In this document: positions 1 to 7,844 of the stretch, in pieces | Layout of the letters: each line of letters begins with the position of its first letter | Position numbering within the stretch: position 1 is the first letter of the stretch | The notes under the pieces: model-generated | Databases searched by the model: none | Told to the model about the DNA's origin: nothing | Seen by the model: only the letters and a program-made list of their open reading frames with translations | DNA from: Sinobacterium norvegicum | Lineage (GTDB): Bacteria; Pseudomonadota; Gammaproteobacteria; Pseudomonadales; Sinobacteriaceae | DNA length: 64,000 bases | Assembly: GCF_923077115.1 (NCBI RefSeq) | Contig: NZ_CAKLPX010000001.1 | Span: forward strand, 1,302,001 to 1,366,000 | Reading direction: 5' to 3' | Translations under genes and position numbers: made by a program

Positions 1-924
1 ATCATCAAAATTGACTGACGGTGTCTTCATGCAGTAACGCTGGCCGGTGGCTACCTGCTCTACAATATAAAGCTGGCTGCGGTTGCTGGCATGGATTTCT
101 CGCTCTATTTTAAAGCCGTCGATGACCATGCCTGGCTCTAAGAATGGCGGAAACGGTAAGTCTGTTAATTTAACCTGCAGATCATTGGCATCTTCCTTTG
201 GCAGGTCATCGACTCGGATAACCTGACAGCTGAGATTATCTTTGCTGCCCCGCGACAGCGCCAAGGCGATTAATTGCTGGCACTGTTGCTCATACTGCTC
301 TACCGGCTGCTGTGCCAACGCTAAGATATCGTCATCGGCGACCACATCATGAATACCGTCGGTGGTAAGCACAAACACATCGCCTCGGCGTAGTTCGGTA
401 CTCTTATAATCGACATCCAGACGGACATCCAAGCCCATTGCCCGAGTCAGATACGACTGTTCCTTTGAAATACGGGTGGCGTGATCGCGGGTTAATTGCT
501 CCAGCTCACCGTCGCGAACGCGGTAGATACGGCTGTCGCCGACATGGAATATATGCCCCACCCGCGATTTTAAAATTAACACACTGAGGGTGCTGATATA
601 GCCACGCTCTGCATTGTTATAACTCTGGCCCTGGCCATACAGCCAGCGATTCAACGCCACCAATACCTGGTGCGCCGATTTCTTTACCGTCCAAGACTCC
701 GGTGTCGCAAAGTAGTCTCCGATGAAATTGCGCACACAGGTTTCGCTGGCTTCCTTGCCCGCCTCGGCAGCACTGACACCGTCGGCAATGGCGATAACCG
801 CCCCCTTGGTCGTCAGCGCTATGGTATCGGGAATACTGATACCGATACTGTCTTCGTTCTGCGGTTTCACCCCCGCCTCGCTGCGTTGTGCCGCTGACAA
901 TATCAACTGTCCATCCAAATGCAT
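1..924 (-). CDS. PP2C protein phosphatase / Ser-Thr protein kinase fusion, C-terminus cut by window edge
   Basis: The frame is open from ATG at 922-924 to the window edge, giving 308 residues. Residues about 1-240 form a PP2C phosphatase domain: QNED (22-25), ADG (47-49), then HVGDSR, TTDGIHD and SKDNLS, which supply the acidic metal ligands of the family. From about residue 250 a protein-kinase N-lobe begins, with the probable ATP-binding Lys300 in YCMKTPS; the rest lies outside the window. Fused phosphatase-kinase proteins next to nirBD occur in Pseudomonas nitrate-assimilation loci, so a role in nitrogen signalling is plausible but inferred. It is divergent from nirB and shares a 286-bp intergenic region. 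Confidence 0.82.
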   Translation of the reverse strand, partial: MHLDGQLILSAAQRSEAGVKPQNEDSIGISIPDTIALTTKGAVIAIADGVSAAEAGKEASETCVRNFIGDYFATPESWTVKKSAHQVLVALNRWLYGQGQSYNNAERGYISTLSVLILKSRVGHIFHVGDSRIYRVRDGELEQLTRDHATRISKEQSYLTRAMGLDVRLDVDYKSTELRRGDVFVLTTDGIHDVVADDDILALAQQPVEQYEQQCQQLIALALSRGSKDNLSCQVIRVDDLPKEDANDLQVKLTDLPFPPFLEPGMVIDGFKIEREIHASNRSQLYIVEQVATGQRYCMKTPSVNFDD

Positions 925-1060
925 GTAAAACCTATTGACCCTGTTAGATTGCCATTAGCCTAACAAACTCCGAGCAGCGTTCACAAATAGCGCCGACGAT
1001 AAACGCACTCTTTTTAACAAGTCACCGCCTTTTAACCGCCATTTACTGCACCAAGATATC

Positions 1061-1075
1061 GCACCCGAATTGTGC
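1061..1075 (+). promoter_or_regulatory. NtrC-like binding site upstream of nirB
   Basis: GCAC-N7-GTGC dyad (GCACCCGAATTGTGC), the spacing of the classical glnA enhancer sites. Its centre lies about 109 bp upstream of the start point predicted from the sigma-54 promoter at 1151, a normal enhancer distance. A further half-site (TGCACC) lies at about 1048. Inferred from pattern only. Confidence 0.55.
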
Positions 1076-1150
1076 GGACGGCATACAACACCGTTAACAT
1101 CTTCCTTTAAAGCCACAGTATATAAGGGCTGCACAAATTTTAAAAATAGC

Positions 1151-1165
1151 TGGCACGGCAATTGC
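1151..1165 (+). promoter_or_regulatory. sigma-54 (RpoN) promoter of nirBD
   Basis: TGGCACGGCAATTGC matches the RpoN consensus TGGCACG-N4-TTGC at every fixed base, with GG (1152-1153) and GC (1164-1165) separated by exactly 10 nt. Transcription would begin near 1177, leaving a leader of about 34 nt before the nirB ATG. With the NtrC-like dyad upstream this points to control by nitrogen limitation. Confidence 0.75.
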
Positions 1166-1210
1166 TTTAAGCTAATTAGAAAAATTATTTTATCAGCAGC
1201 AGGTTCCGCT

Positions 1211-3748
1211 ATGAGTAACAAAACCAAATTAGTCTTGGTCGGCAACGGTCCAGTGGGTCATAAATTTCTTGAGACTCTGGTTGAAAACAACCAGAGTGAA
1301 CAATTTGATATCACCGTCTTTGGTGAGGAATCACGCCCCGCCTATGATCGCGTGCAACTGACAAAATGGTTTGAAACTCGCACCGCCGAACCGCTCAACA
1401 TGGTGGCCGACGGTTTTTATGGCGACAACAGCATTGTCCATTACAACAATGCCGAAGTGACGGCTATTAACCGTCAACAACAAAGCGTAGTGACCGCCGA
1501 CGGTGATGAATACCACTATGATAAATTGATTCTGGCCACCGGCTCATTCCCCTTTGTGCCACCGGTGCCCGGCCACGATAGAAAAAACTGCTTTGTCTAC
1601 CGCACCATCGATGATTTAGAGGCCATTACCAAGGCCGCTGAAAGCTCCAAAATCGGTGTCGTCATCGGCGGCGGACTGCTCGGTTTAGAAGCGGCAAAAG
1701 CGCTGAAAGATTTAGGATTAAAAACCCACGTTGTCGAATTTGCCCCCCGCTTAATGGCGGTTCAGGTGGATGACAACGGCGGTAAACTACTTCGCCAAAA
1801 GATAGAAGACCTGGGCGTGGGCGTACACACCGAGAAAAATACCCAAAATATCGGTGATGGTGAAGAGTGCATTCACAAGATGAGCTTTGCCGACGATTCC
1901 GAACTAGAGACTGACATCATCGTCTTCTCTGCCGGTATCCGCCCACAGGATGCCCTTGCACGCAGCAGCGAACTTGAGATTGGCCCCCGCGGTGGTATCG
2001 TCATCGACAACCACTGCAAAACCTCCGATGACAATATTTATGCCATCGGCGAATGCGCCCTGTGGGACGGACGCATCTTCGGCTTGATCGCCCCTGGTAA
2101 TGATATGGCCCGCGTCGCGGCGCAACATGTTGGCGCCTTCGGCGAGGACCAGTTCACCGGTTTCGACATGAGTACCAAATTAAAGCTGATGGGCGTCGAT
2201 GTCGCCTCCATTGGCGATGCCCACGCCAACACCCCCGGCAGCAAGTCTTACACCTATATCGACGAAAACACCGAGGTGTATAAGAAGATTGTGGTCAGCG
2301 AAGACGGCAAGCATTTACTCGGCGGCGTGTTAATTGGTGATGCGGACGATTACAGTAATCTACTGCAATTTGCCCTCAACAAGATTGAGCTGCCTGACAA
2401 CCCCGACAGCATGATACTGCCCAGCTACGATGGCAGCAGCGGTGCTGCCCTCGGTGTCGACGCTCTGCCCGACAGCGCACAAATTTGCTCGTGTAACAAC
2501 GTTTCCAAGGGCGATATCAACGCCGCCGTACAGGACGGCTGCTGTCAGATGAGCGAGATCAAAGACGCCACCAAGGCAGGGACTACCTGTGGTGGCTGTG
2601 TCGCCCTGGTCGGCCAGGTGATGAACGCCGAACTCACCAACCTCGGTGTCGAGGTCAATACCGACCTCTGTGAACACTTCGCTTACACCCGCCAAGAGAT
2701 GTATCACCTGGTGCGTGTCGGTGGCATAAAGACATTTGAAGAGATGCTCAGCAAGCACGGCAAGGGCAAGGGCTGTACCATTTGTAAACCCACCACCGCC
2801 TCGATCCTCGCCACCTGCTGGAACGACCATATTCTGGAACAACAGCACGCTGGCCTGCAGGAAACCAATGACCGCTTCCTGGCCAATATGCAGAAAGACG
2901 GTACCTTCTCCGTGGTACCACGGATGCCCGGTGGTGAGGTCACCGCCGAAGGTCTGATTGCCATCGGTGAGGTGGCAAAAGAGTACAACCTCTATACCAA
3001 GATTACCGGTGGCCAACGGGTCGACCTCTTCGGCGCCACCGCCGAGCAGTTACCGCCAGTCTGGGAAAAACTGATCGCCGCCGGTTTCGAATCGGGCCAC
3101 GCCTACGGCAAGTCGCTGCGCACGGTAAAATCCTGTGTTGGCTCGACCTGGTGTCGCTACGGTGTACAGGATTCAATGGGGCAGGCCATCGACATCGAAA
3201 ACCGCTACAAAGGCCTGCGCTCACCGCACAAACTGAAGATGGCCGTCTCTGGCTGTACCCGTGAATGCGCCGAGGCACAGAGCAAGGATGTCGGTATTAT
3301 CGCCACCGAGAAAGGCTGGAACATGTATGTCTGTGGTAACGGCGGCATGAAGCCTCGCCACGCCGACCTATTTGCCTCCGACCTCGACGACGAGACGCTG
3401 GTAAAGTACATCGACCGCTTCTTCATGTTCTACATTCGCACCGCCGATCGCCTTCAGCGAACCAGCACCTGGATGGACAATCTTGAGGGTGGCCTGAGCT
3501 ATCTGCAGGATGTGATCATCAACGACAGCCTCGGCATCTGTGATGAGCTCGAATCTGAGATGCAGCTGGTTATCGACACCTACCAATGCGAGTGGAAGAC
3601 GGCCATCGAGAATGAGCACAAGCTCAAGCAATTCCGCAGCTTTGTTAACAGCGATAAGCAAGACGAAAACATCGTCTTCGTCGAAGAGCGCGGCCAAATT
3701 CGCCCCGCCACTGTCGATGAGAAAACTGATCTGATTGCCAAGGCCTAA
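1211..3748 (+). CDS. nirB: assimilatory nitrite reductase [NAD(P)H], large subunit
   Basis: Reduces nitrite to ammonium in the cytoplasm using NAD(P)H, with NirD. The protein has 845 residues (E. coli NirB 847). Order: FAD-binding Rossmann motif GNGPVG (11-16); NAD-binding region around GGG 153-155; BFD-like [2Fe-2S] domain with C426, C428, C460 and C463; ferredoxin-like half-domains; then the [4Fe-4S]/siroheme ligands C642, C648, C682 and C686. All expected cofactor cysteines are present. The ATG at 1211 is chosen because the conserved N-terminus MSNKTKLVLVGNGPVG starts there; the frame is open 47 codons further up, but that stretch overlaps the sigma-54 promoter. Co-transcribed with nirD 63 nt downstream. 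Confidence 0.96.
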   Translation: MSNKTKLVLVGNGPVGHKFLETLVENNQSEQFDITVFGEESRPAYDRVQLTKWFETRTAEPLNMVADGFYGDNSIVHYNNAEVTAINRQQQSVVTADGDEYHYDKLILATGSFPFVPPVPGHDRKNCFVYRTIDDLEAITKAAESSKIGVVIGGGLLGLEAAKALKDLGLKTHVVEFAPRLMAVQVDDNGGKLLRQKIEDLGVGVHTEKNTQNIGDGEECIHKMSFADDSELETDIIVFSAGIRPQDALARSSELEIGPRGGIVIDNHCKTSDDNIYAIGECALWDGRIFGLIAPGNDMARVAAQHVGAFGEDQFTGFDMSTKLKLMGVDVASIGDAHANTPGSKSYTYIDENTEVYKKIVVSEDGKHLLGGVLIGDADDYSNLLQFALNKIELPDNPDSMILPSYDGSSGAALGVDALPDSAQICSCNNVSKGDINAAVQDGCCQMSEIKDATKAGTTCGGCVALVGQVMNAELTNLGVEVNTDLCEHFAYTRQEMYHLVRVGGIKTFEEMLSKHGKGKGCTICKPTTASILATCWNDHILEQQHAGLQETNDRFLANMQKDGTFSVVPRMPGGEVTAEGLIAIGEVAKEYNLYTKITGGQRVDLFGATAEQLPPVWEKLIAAGFESGHAYGKSLRTVKSCVGSTWCRYGVQDSMGQAIDIENRYKGLRSPHKLKMAVSGCTRECAEAQSKDVGIIATEKGWNMYVCGNGGMKPRHADLFASDLDDETLVKYIDRFFMFYIRTADRLQRTSTWMDNLEGGLSYLQDVIINDSLGICDELESEMQLVIDTYQCEWKTAIENEHKLKQFRSFVNSDKQDENIVFVEERGQIRPATVDEKTDLIAKA

Positions 3749-3811
3749 GGCATTATTTTCAGCGTCAGCGCTGCTGCGATGACGCTAATCAACCGTTTAA
3801 TGGAGACTATG

Positions 3812-4132
3812 ATGAACTGGACTACCGTTTGTGAACTCGACGACATCCTTCCCAACGCCGGTGCAGCTGTACGCGTTGGCGACAGGCAGATCGCCATCTT
3901 TCGCGTCGAGGATGAACTCTACGCCATCGACAACTTTGACCCCCTCTGTAATGCCAATATTATTGCCCGCGGCATTGTTGGCTGCCTCAATGGTGCCACC
4001 GTAGTGGCCAGCCCACTGTACAAGCAACACTTCTGCCTCAACAGCGGTCAATGCATCGAAGAGGATGACGTCAAGTTATCGGTCTTCAAGGTGCGGAGTA
4101 ACGGCGACAGCGTCGAATTACAAGCCGCTTAA
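3812..4132 (+). CDS. nirD: nitrite reductase [NAD(P)H] small subunit
   Basis: A 106-residue Rieske-fold partner of NirB (E. coli NirD 108). The sequence WTTVCELDDILPNAG followed by a FDPLCNANIIARGI segment is typical. As usual for NirD, the Rieske C-x-H / C-x2-H iron ligands are not conserved, so no cluster is expected. Three in-frame ATGs lie at 3800, 3809 and 3812; GGAG at 3802-3805 gives 6-nt spacing to 3812, which is chosen. No nitrate transporter or cobA-type gene follows, unlike some nirBD operons. Confidence 0.93.
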   Translation: MNWTTVCELDDILPNAGAAVRVGDRQIAIFRVEDELYAIDNFDPLCNANIIARGIVGCLNGATVVASPLYKQHFCLNSGQCIEEDDVKLSVFKVRSNGDSVELQAA

Positions 4133-4167
4133 TCTGTTCTGCCCCAACCGCTAACCCTGTTAGCTTT

Positions 4168-4205
4168 GCCAGTCACCTCTTCTTCAGCCCAGAGGGGTGG
4201 CTGGC
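4168..4205 (+). terminator. stem-loop after nirD
   Basis: GCCAGTCACCTCT pairs with AGAGGGGTGGCTGGC (small bulges, one G-U) around a 10-nt loop. Only a weak T stretch (CCCTTTAT) follows, so it is either a weak intrinsic terminator or a 3'-end stabilising hairpin for nirBD. Confidence 0.45.
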
Positions 4206-4308
4206 CCTTTATACCCCGCCTGCCGGCATAAGCCTGGCCATTGAAATCACTTTCCACACCCGGTACCCGCAACGGCCTGCGCCGCGCGGACACGCAATCG
4301 ACAGGCAC

Positions 4309-4337
4309 AAAAAAGGCGCCTCAATAGACGCCTTTTT
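4309..4337 (-). terminator. intrinsic terminator of ppaC
   Basis: AAAAAAGGCG / CGCCTTTTT inverted repeat with A- and T-runs on both sides, 15 nt beyond the ppaC stop. It can act in both directions and separates the convergent nirBD and ppaC units. Confidence 0.8.
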
Positions 4338-4351
4338 CTACCGCTTAACAA

Positions 4352-5311
4352 TTAAGCAGACAGTACTTCCTGGATAACAGGCATTAGCTGCTTCTTACGA
4401 GAGATCAAGCCCGGTAGCACCATCCAGTTATTCTCAGCGCTGGCACCGTAGGCGGTACCGGCTAGCTCAGCCTCGGCACCAGAATAGATCACCAAGTGAG
4501 TCTCTTTATTCTTGGTATCAACGATGGCGAAGAAGATGAAGTCCAGGCCTTGCTTGGCTTTTTCACCTTCCATCTCGGCCAGAAACTCAGCCTGACGTTC
4601 GATCAACTGCTGCGGCTTTAATGTTTCAGCCACGCCGTAACCCACTTTCTTACCATTGATTTCGTAGTGCTTGAAGTCACCTTTTAAAACGTCGTAAGTC
4701 GATACGTCGGCAAGGTCAGACTTCGCTTCCATCATGGCATTACCGAAGGCGTATAAGTCTTCGATGCCGGCATAGGCGGCCAACTTTTCAGCGAAAGGCT
4801 TGTCCTGGGCACAGGTGGTGGGTGATTCGAAGATCAAGGTGTCTGATAGGATACCGGCCAGCATGACACAGGCCGTCGCCTTGCTTGGCTGCTTGCCCAT
4901 CTTCTCGAAACGGTCGGCCAGAATAGTCGCGGCGCTGCCCCAAGGACGGATATCAACCGACATAGCGGTGTTAAAGGTAATCGGCTGATCCTGAATCGCG
5001 TGGTGGTCGATAATAGCAACGATATCATTGTTGTCGACAATCTTGTGCAACTGAGTCTTCTGGTTGAAATCAACCAGGCCAACCTTCTGGCCTTCCACTT
5101 TCTCGATCATCTTAGGCAGTGGTGCACCGCAGTAATCCATGACAAAGGCCGTTTCTTTGTTCAATTCACCGGCACGACGGGGCTCACCACCAAATAACTC
5201 GGCAGCGCCGATAGCAGATCCGATGGTGTCGCTGTCTGGGCTGAGGTGGCCCAACCATACGAGGTTGTCGGTTTCGTTGTTTTCTGGTGTTTCTAAATCA
5301 AAAAAAGACAT
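4352..5311 (-). CDS. ppaC: manganese-dependent (family II) inorganic pyrophosphatase
   Basis: Hydrolyses pyrophosphate to phosphate in the cytosol, driving biosynthetic reactions forward. The 319 residues match the DHH-superfamily family II enzymes (about 310). Visible motifs: HLSPDSDTIGSAI near the N-terminus (Mn-binding His/Asp/Asp), the diagnostic IIDHHAI in the middle, and the C-terminal catalytic SRKKQ (GLISRKKQLMP). No CBS or DRTGG insert is present, so it is the short unregulated type. It is divergent from ppa, an unrelated enzyme with the same activity, across 363 bp. Confidence 0.95.
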   Translation of the reverse strand: MSFFDLETPENNETDNLVWLGHLSPDSDTIGSAIGAAELFGGEPRRAGELNKETAFVMDYCGAPLPKMIEKVEGQKVGLVDFNQKTQLHKIVDNNDIVAIIDHHAIQDQPITFNTAMSVDIRPWGSAATILADRFEKMGKQPSKATACVMLAGILSDTLIFESPTTCAQDKPFAEKLAAYAGIEDLYAFGNAMMEAKSDLADVSTYDVLKGDFKHYEINGKKVGYGVAETLKPQQLIERQAEFLAEMEGEKAKQGLDFIFFAIVDTKNKETHLVIYSGAEAELAGTAYGASAENNWMVLPGLISRKKQLMPVIQEVLSA

Positions 5312-5674
5312 GGATATCGCCTATTACTATCTGAATTTTATAGAGTTTACCAACAGCCCATCGAAATAGGCGTGTTTTGAATTGGCGCAATTATAGCCAA
5401 AAAAACCTTGCTCAGCATCAAAATAATCACTTTAAAGCCCGTCGGCGACTAAATAACCCCGTCACCGGGTGAAGATACACACAGTTTCACGCTCCGCCAC
5501 GTGGCTCGTGACAAGCGCGCCGATTGAGATCAATAAAAGCTGTAATAAACGGCATAAATTGTCACTCGCATCGGCCTTAAGCCTTTGTTGTGATAAACTA
5601 AATCTATAATAAACGGTGCCAAAAAAACGACTATTGATAAGAAATACAACAACACCAGACAGCAAGGAGTTACT
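5312..5674. promoter_or_regulatory. divergent ppaC / ppa intergenic region
   Basis: 363 bp without a gene. On the ppa side there is a consensus -10, TATAAT at 5605-5610, with only a weak upstream -35 (TTTGTT at 15-nt spacing). A GTCACCGGGTGA-type short palindrome lies near 5461-5472. No riboswitch-like structure was recognised. Confidence 0.4.
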
Positions 5675-6208
5675 ATGAGCTTTGATAAAATACCCGCCGG
5701 TAAAGACCTGCCCGATGATATCTATGTAGTGGTAGAAATCCCCGCCAACCACGATCCGATCAAATATGAAATTGATAAGGATGCCGACTGCATTATGGTT
5801 GACCGTTTTATGGCCACACCGATGTTCTACCCGGCAAACTATGGCTATATCAATAACACGCTATCAGATGATGGTGACGCACTCGATGTGTTAGTGGTTA
5901 CCCCCTACCCGGTTATTCCCGGTTCGGTGGTGCGTGCTCGCCCTGTTGGCATCCTCAATATGAGCGATGAGGCAGGCCAGGATGCCAAGCTGCTTGCCGT
6001 GCCACACGATAAGCTCACCACGATTTATCAAGACGTCAAAGAGTATACTGATCTGCCGCCGCTGTTGATTAAGCAAATCGAGCACTTTTTTGAAAACTAT
6101 AAAGATCTAGAAGTCGGAAAGTGGGTAAAGGTCGATGGTTGGGCCAGCGCCGCCGAGGCCAAGGCTGAGATCATCAAATCGGTTGCCGCTTACGAGGCTG
6201 ACAAATAG
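5675..6208 (+). CDS. ppa: inorganic pyrophosphatase, family I
   Basis: A 177-residue soluble Mg-dependent pyrophosphatase (E. coli Ppa 176). The conserved acidic signature appears as [11 protein letters not shown], with alanine where E. coli has proline (DGDPVDVL). Other conserved segments are FYPANYGYI and [10 protein letters not shown]. The start is supported by AAGGAG seven nucleotides before the ATG. A strong terminator follows, so it is monocistronic. It sits back to back with the non-homologous family II enzyme ppaC. Confidence 0.96.
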   Translation: MSFDKIPAGKDLPDDIYVVVEIPANHDPIKYEIDKDADCIMVDRFMATPMFYPANYGYINNTLSDDGDALDVLVVTPYPVIPGSVVRARPVGILNMSDEAGQDAKLLAVPHDKLTTIYQDVKEYTDLPPLLIKQIEHFFENYKDLEVGKWVKVDGWASAAEAKAEIIKSVAAYEADK

Positions 6209-6231
6209 CCACTGCGGCTATCGTCAGTTAC

Positions 6232-6260
6232 AAAAAAACCGGCTGCTGCCGGTTTTTTTT
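6232..6260 (+). terminator. intrinsic terminator of ppa
   Basis: AAAAAAACCGGC-TGCT-GCCGGTTTTTTTT, a symmetric hairpin with an 8-T run. It can also terminate the convergent gene ending at 6281. Confidence 0.88.
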
Positions 6261-6280
6261 AAAATGCGTTTTGTTGTGCC

Positions 6281-6754
6281 TTATACCGACGGCATCGCAC
6301 CCATAATTTCTTTATACAGTTTGCTGTTTTTACCAATCTGCTTGTGCTTGGCAAAGGTTGTCACCGCACGACGCCAGGCTTCATCCTTACCGTGAGCGTT
6401 GATCGAAAAACTGGTACAGACAATTTTATGGTCCAACTCAGAGGCAATACCAATTTGGAATATCGGTGTTTGGGTACCGCTCTTTTCAGTTTTCACTAAA
6501 TAGCTAATGCCCTTAACCGTGCCATCACCACGGAAACAGCGCTCTGCCCTGTGACGCTTTTTAGCCCGCTGCTGCTTTAGTTTCAACTCTTCATCTCTGG
6601 CCTGGGCGGTCTTTTCGACATTCTTTGTCAGTCGTGGGCCCAGTCGCTTGCTGTTTAGTTTAAGAGAAAAGTACTCTTGGAATAACTTGCCGTCGACGGT
6701 ACGTCGTACACGATAGCCGTAAAAAGCCTCGTTATCGATTAGTTTGACACTCAT
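6281..6754 (-). CDS. hypothetical basic protein, possible AP2/integrase-arm-like DNA-binding repeats
   Basis: 157 residues, strongly basic, no membrane segment. Not recognised as a named family. The N-terminal part (FYGYRVRRTVDGKLFQEYFSL, 11-31) and the central part (GISYLVKTEKSG ... FQIGIASE, about 82-106) each look like the three-strand beta sheet of AP2-like or integrase arm domains, joined by a Lys/Arg-rich coiled segment (KTAQARDEELKLKQQRAKKRH). DNA or RNA binding is therefore a guess from composition and pattern. It is transcribed alone, convergent with ppa. Confidence 0.6.
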   Translation of the reverse strand: MSVKLIDNEAFYGYRVRRTVDGKLFQEYFSLKLNSKRLGPRLTKNVEKTAQARDEELKLKQQRAKKRHRAERCFRGDGTVKGISYLVKTEKSGTQTPIFQIGIASELDHKIVCTSFSINAHGKDEAWRRAVTTFAKHKQIGKNSKLYKEIMGAMPSV

Positions 6755-7016
6755 TAGATTGTTTCCTGCTTCACTTGAGCCGGTCGGCTCCCCTGAATTA
6801 CTCGCTAACTGCCGAGCCCTAGTACATCCTTATACGGTCTTCCGTTACTGAACGACTGCCTAAAAAGTGGCAATACTGGTCAACAGCGATTCCGTCGCTT
6901 ACACCATATATATCGGGGTGATATCTAACATATTAGTAGAGTGTAACGAAAAGTCAAAAATAATTTAACAGCCCAGCCACAGCGCATCTCGGCCGTTAGA
7001 TCTAATTATAAAACAA

Positions 7017-7844
7017 CTACTTAGTTATTTTATCCGACACAAAAATCCGTTGATGCTGCCCTGTTGGCATTCTCTGACGACAGTTTTTTATCGCTGTTAA
7101 ATCTAACGTTTGAACAATTAGGCCAGAATTTTCAACACCATCAGCGACGATTTCTCCCCAGGGGTTAATCACCATGCTATGCCCCCAGGTCTCACGCTTG
7201 TCGTCATGACAACCAGTTTGATTCGCCGCCACAATAAAACAGCTGTTTTCAATAGCACGGGCCTGCAACAGTGGTTGCCAATGGGCCTGGCCCGTCACGG
7301 CGGTAAACGCCGAGGGTATGGCAATAATGTCTACCTGCTGCTGAAACATCAGCCGCGTCAACTCTGGAAACCGCAGATCATAACAAATCATAACGCCCAG
7401 TCTGCCCCAGGGCGTTGGCACCACCACACAGCGATCACCAGCCCGGTAGCTGTCTGATTCGCGATATTGCTTCGACTGATCGGCAACGTCGGCATCGAAC
7501 AGGTGAATCTTATCGTAATAATCGACATCAGATCCGTGGCTATCGACGATCCAACACCGGGAATATGGCCGGCTGTCTCCCTCTGCATAGTGCGGAATCG
7601 AACCGGCCACAATCCAAACATTATACGCTCTTGCCCAGCGAACAATGGCGGTTTTGACCTTGGCCAAGTCTGTGTCTGACAACGCGTCCAACTGACCGCC
7701 AAAAAAACTGAACATCTCAGGCAGTATCAGCAGCTCAAACGAAGCCTCACCTTCACCTAACATTTTTTCTATGGTGGCTAGATTAATATCAACGTCATTG
7801 ACGCTGGTCATCTGCAGTGCTGCCACTGTTAACGTCGTCTTCAT
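7017..7844 (-). CDS. carbon-nitrogen hydrolase (nitrilase superfamily, Nit1-like)
   Basis: A cytoplasmic amidase of the nitrilase superfamily, about 275 residues. The Glu-Lys-Cys triad is clear: E43 in LPEMF, K112 in YYDKIHLFDAD, C154 in MICYDLRFPE. YYDKIHLFDAD and the position after yhdP fit the Nit1/NitFhit-type deaminated-glutathione amidase group; the substrate is inferred. GGAGGGG directly precedes two ATGs (7847 and 7844); the second has the better spacing. Translation starts inside the 3' end of yhdP (50-nt overlap), implying coupling. The tldD gene that often follows is absent. Confidence 0.88.
   Translation of the reverse strand: MKTTLTVAALQMTSVNDVDINLATIEKMLGEGEASFELLILPEMFSFFGGQLDALSDTDLAKVKTAIVRWARAYNVWIVAGSIPHYAEGDSRPYSRCWIVDSHGSDVDYYDKIHLFDADVADQSKQYRESDSYRAGDRCVVVPTPWGRLGVMICYDLRFPELTRLMFQQQVDIIAIPSAFTAVTGQAHWQPLLQARAIENSCFIVAANQTGCHDDKRETWGHSMVINPWGEIVADGVENSGLIVQTLDLTAIKNCRQRMPTGQHQRIFVSDKITK

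Noticed and set aside
2360-3016. 218-codon antisense frame within nirB
   Set aside because: Shadow of a conserved, high-GC gene; its sequence mirrors NirB codons and shows no domain.
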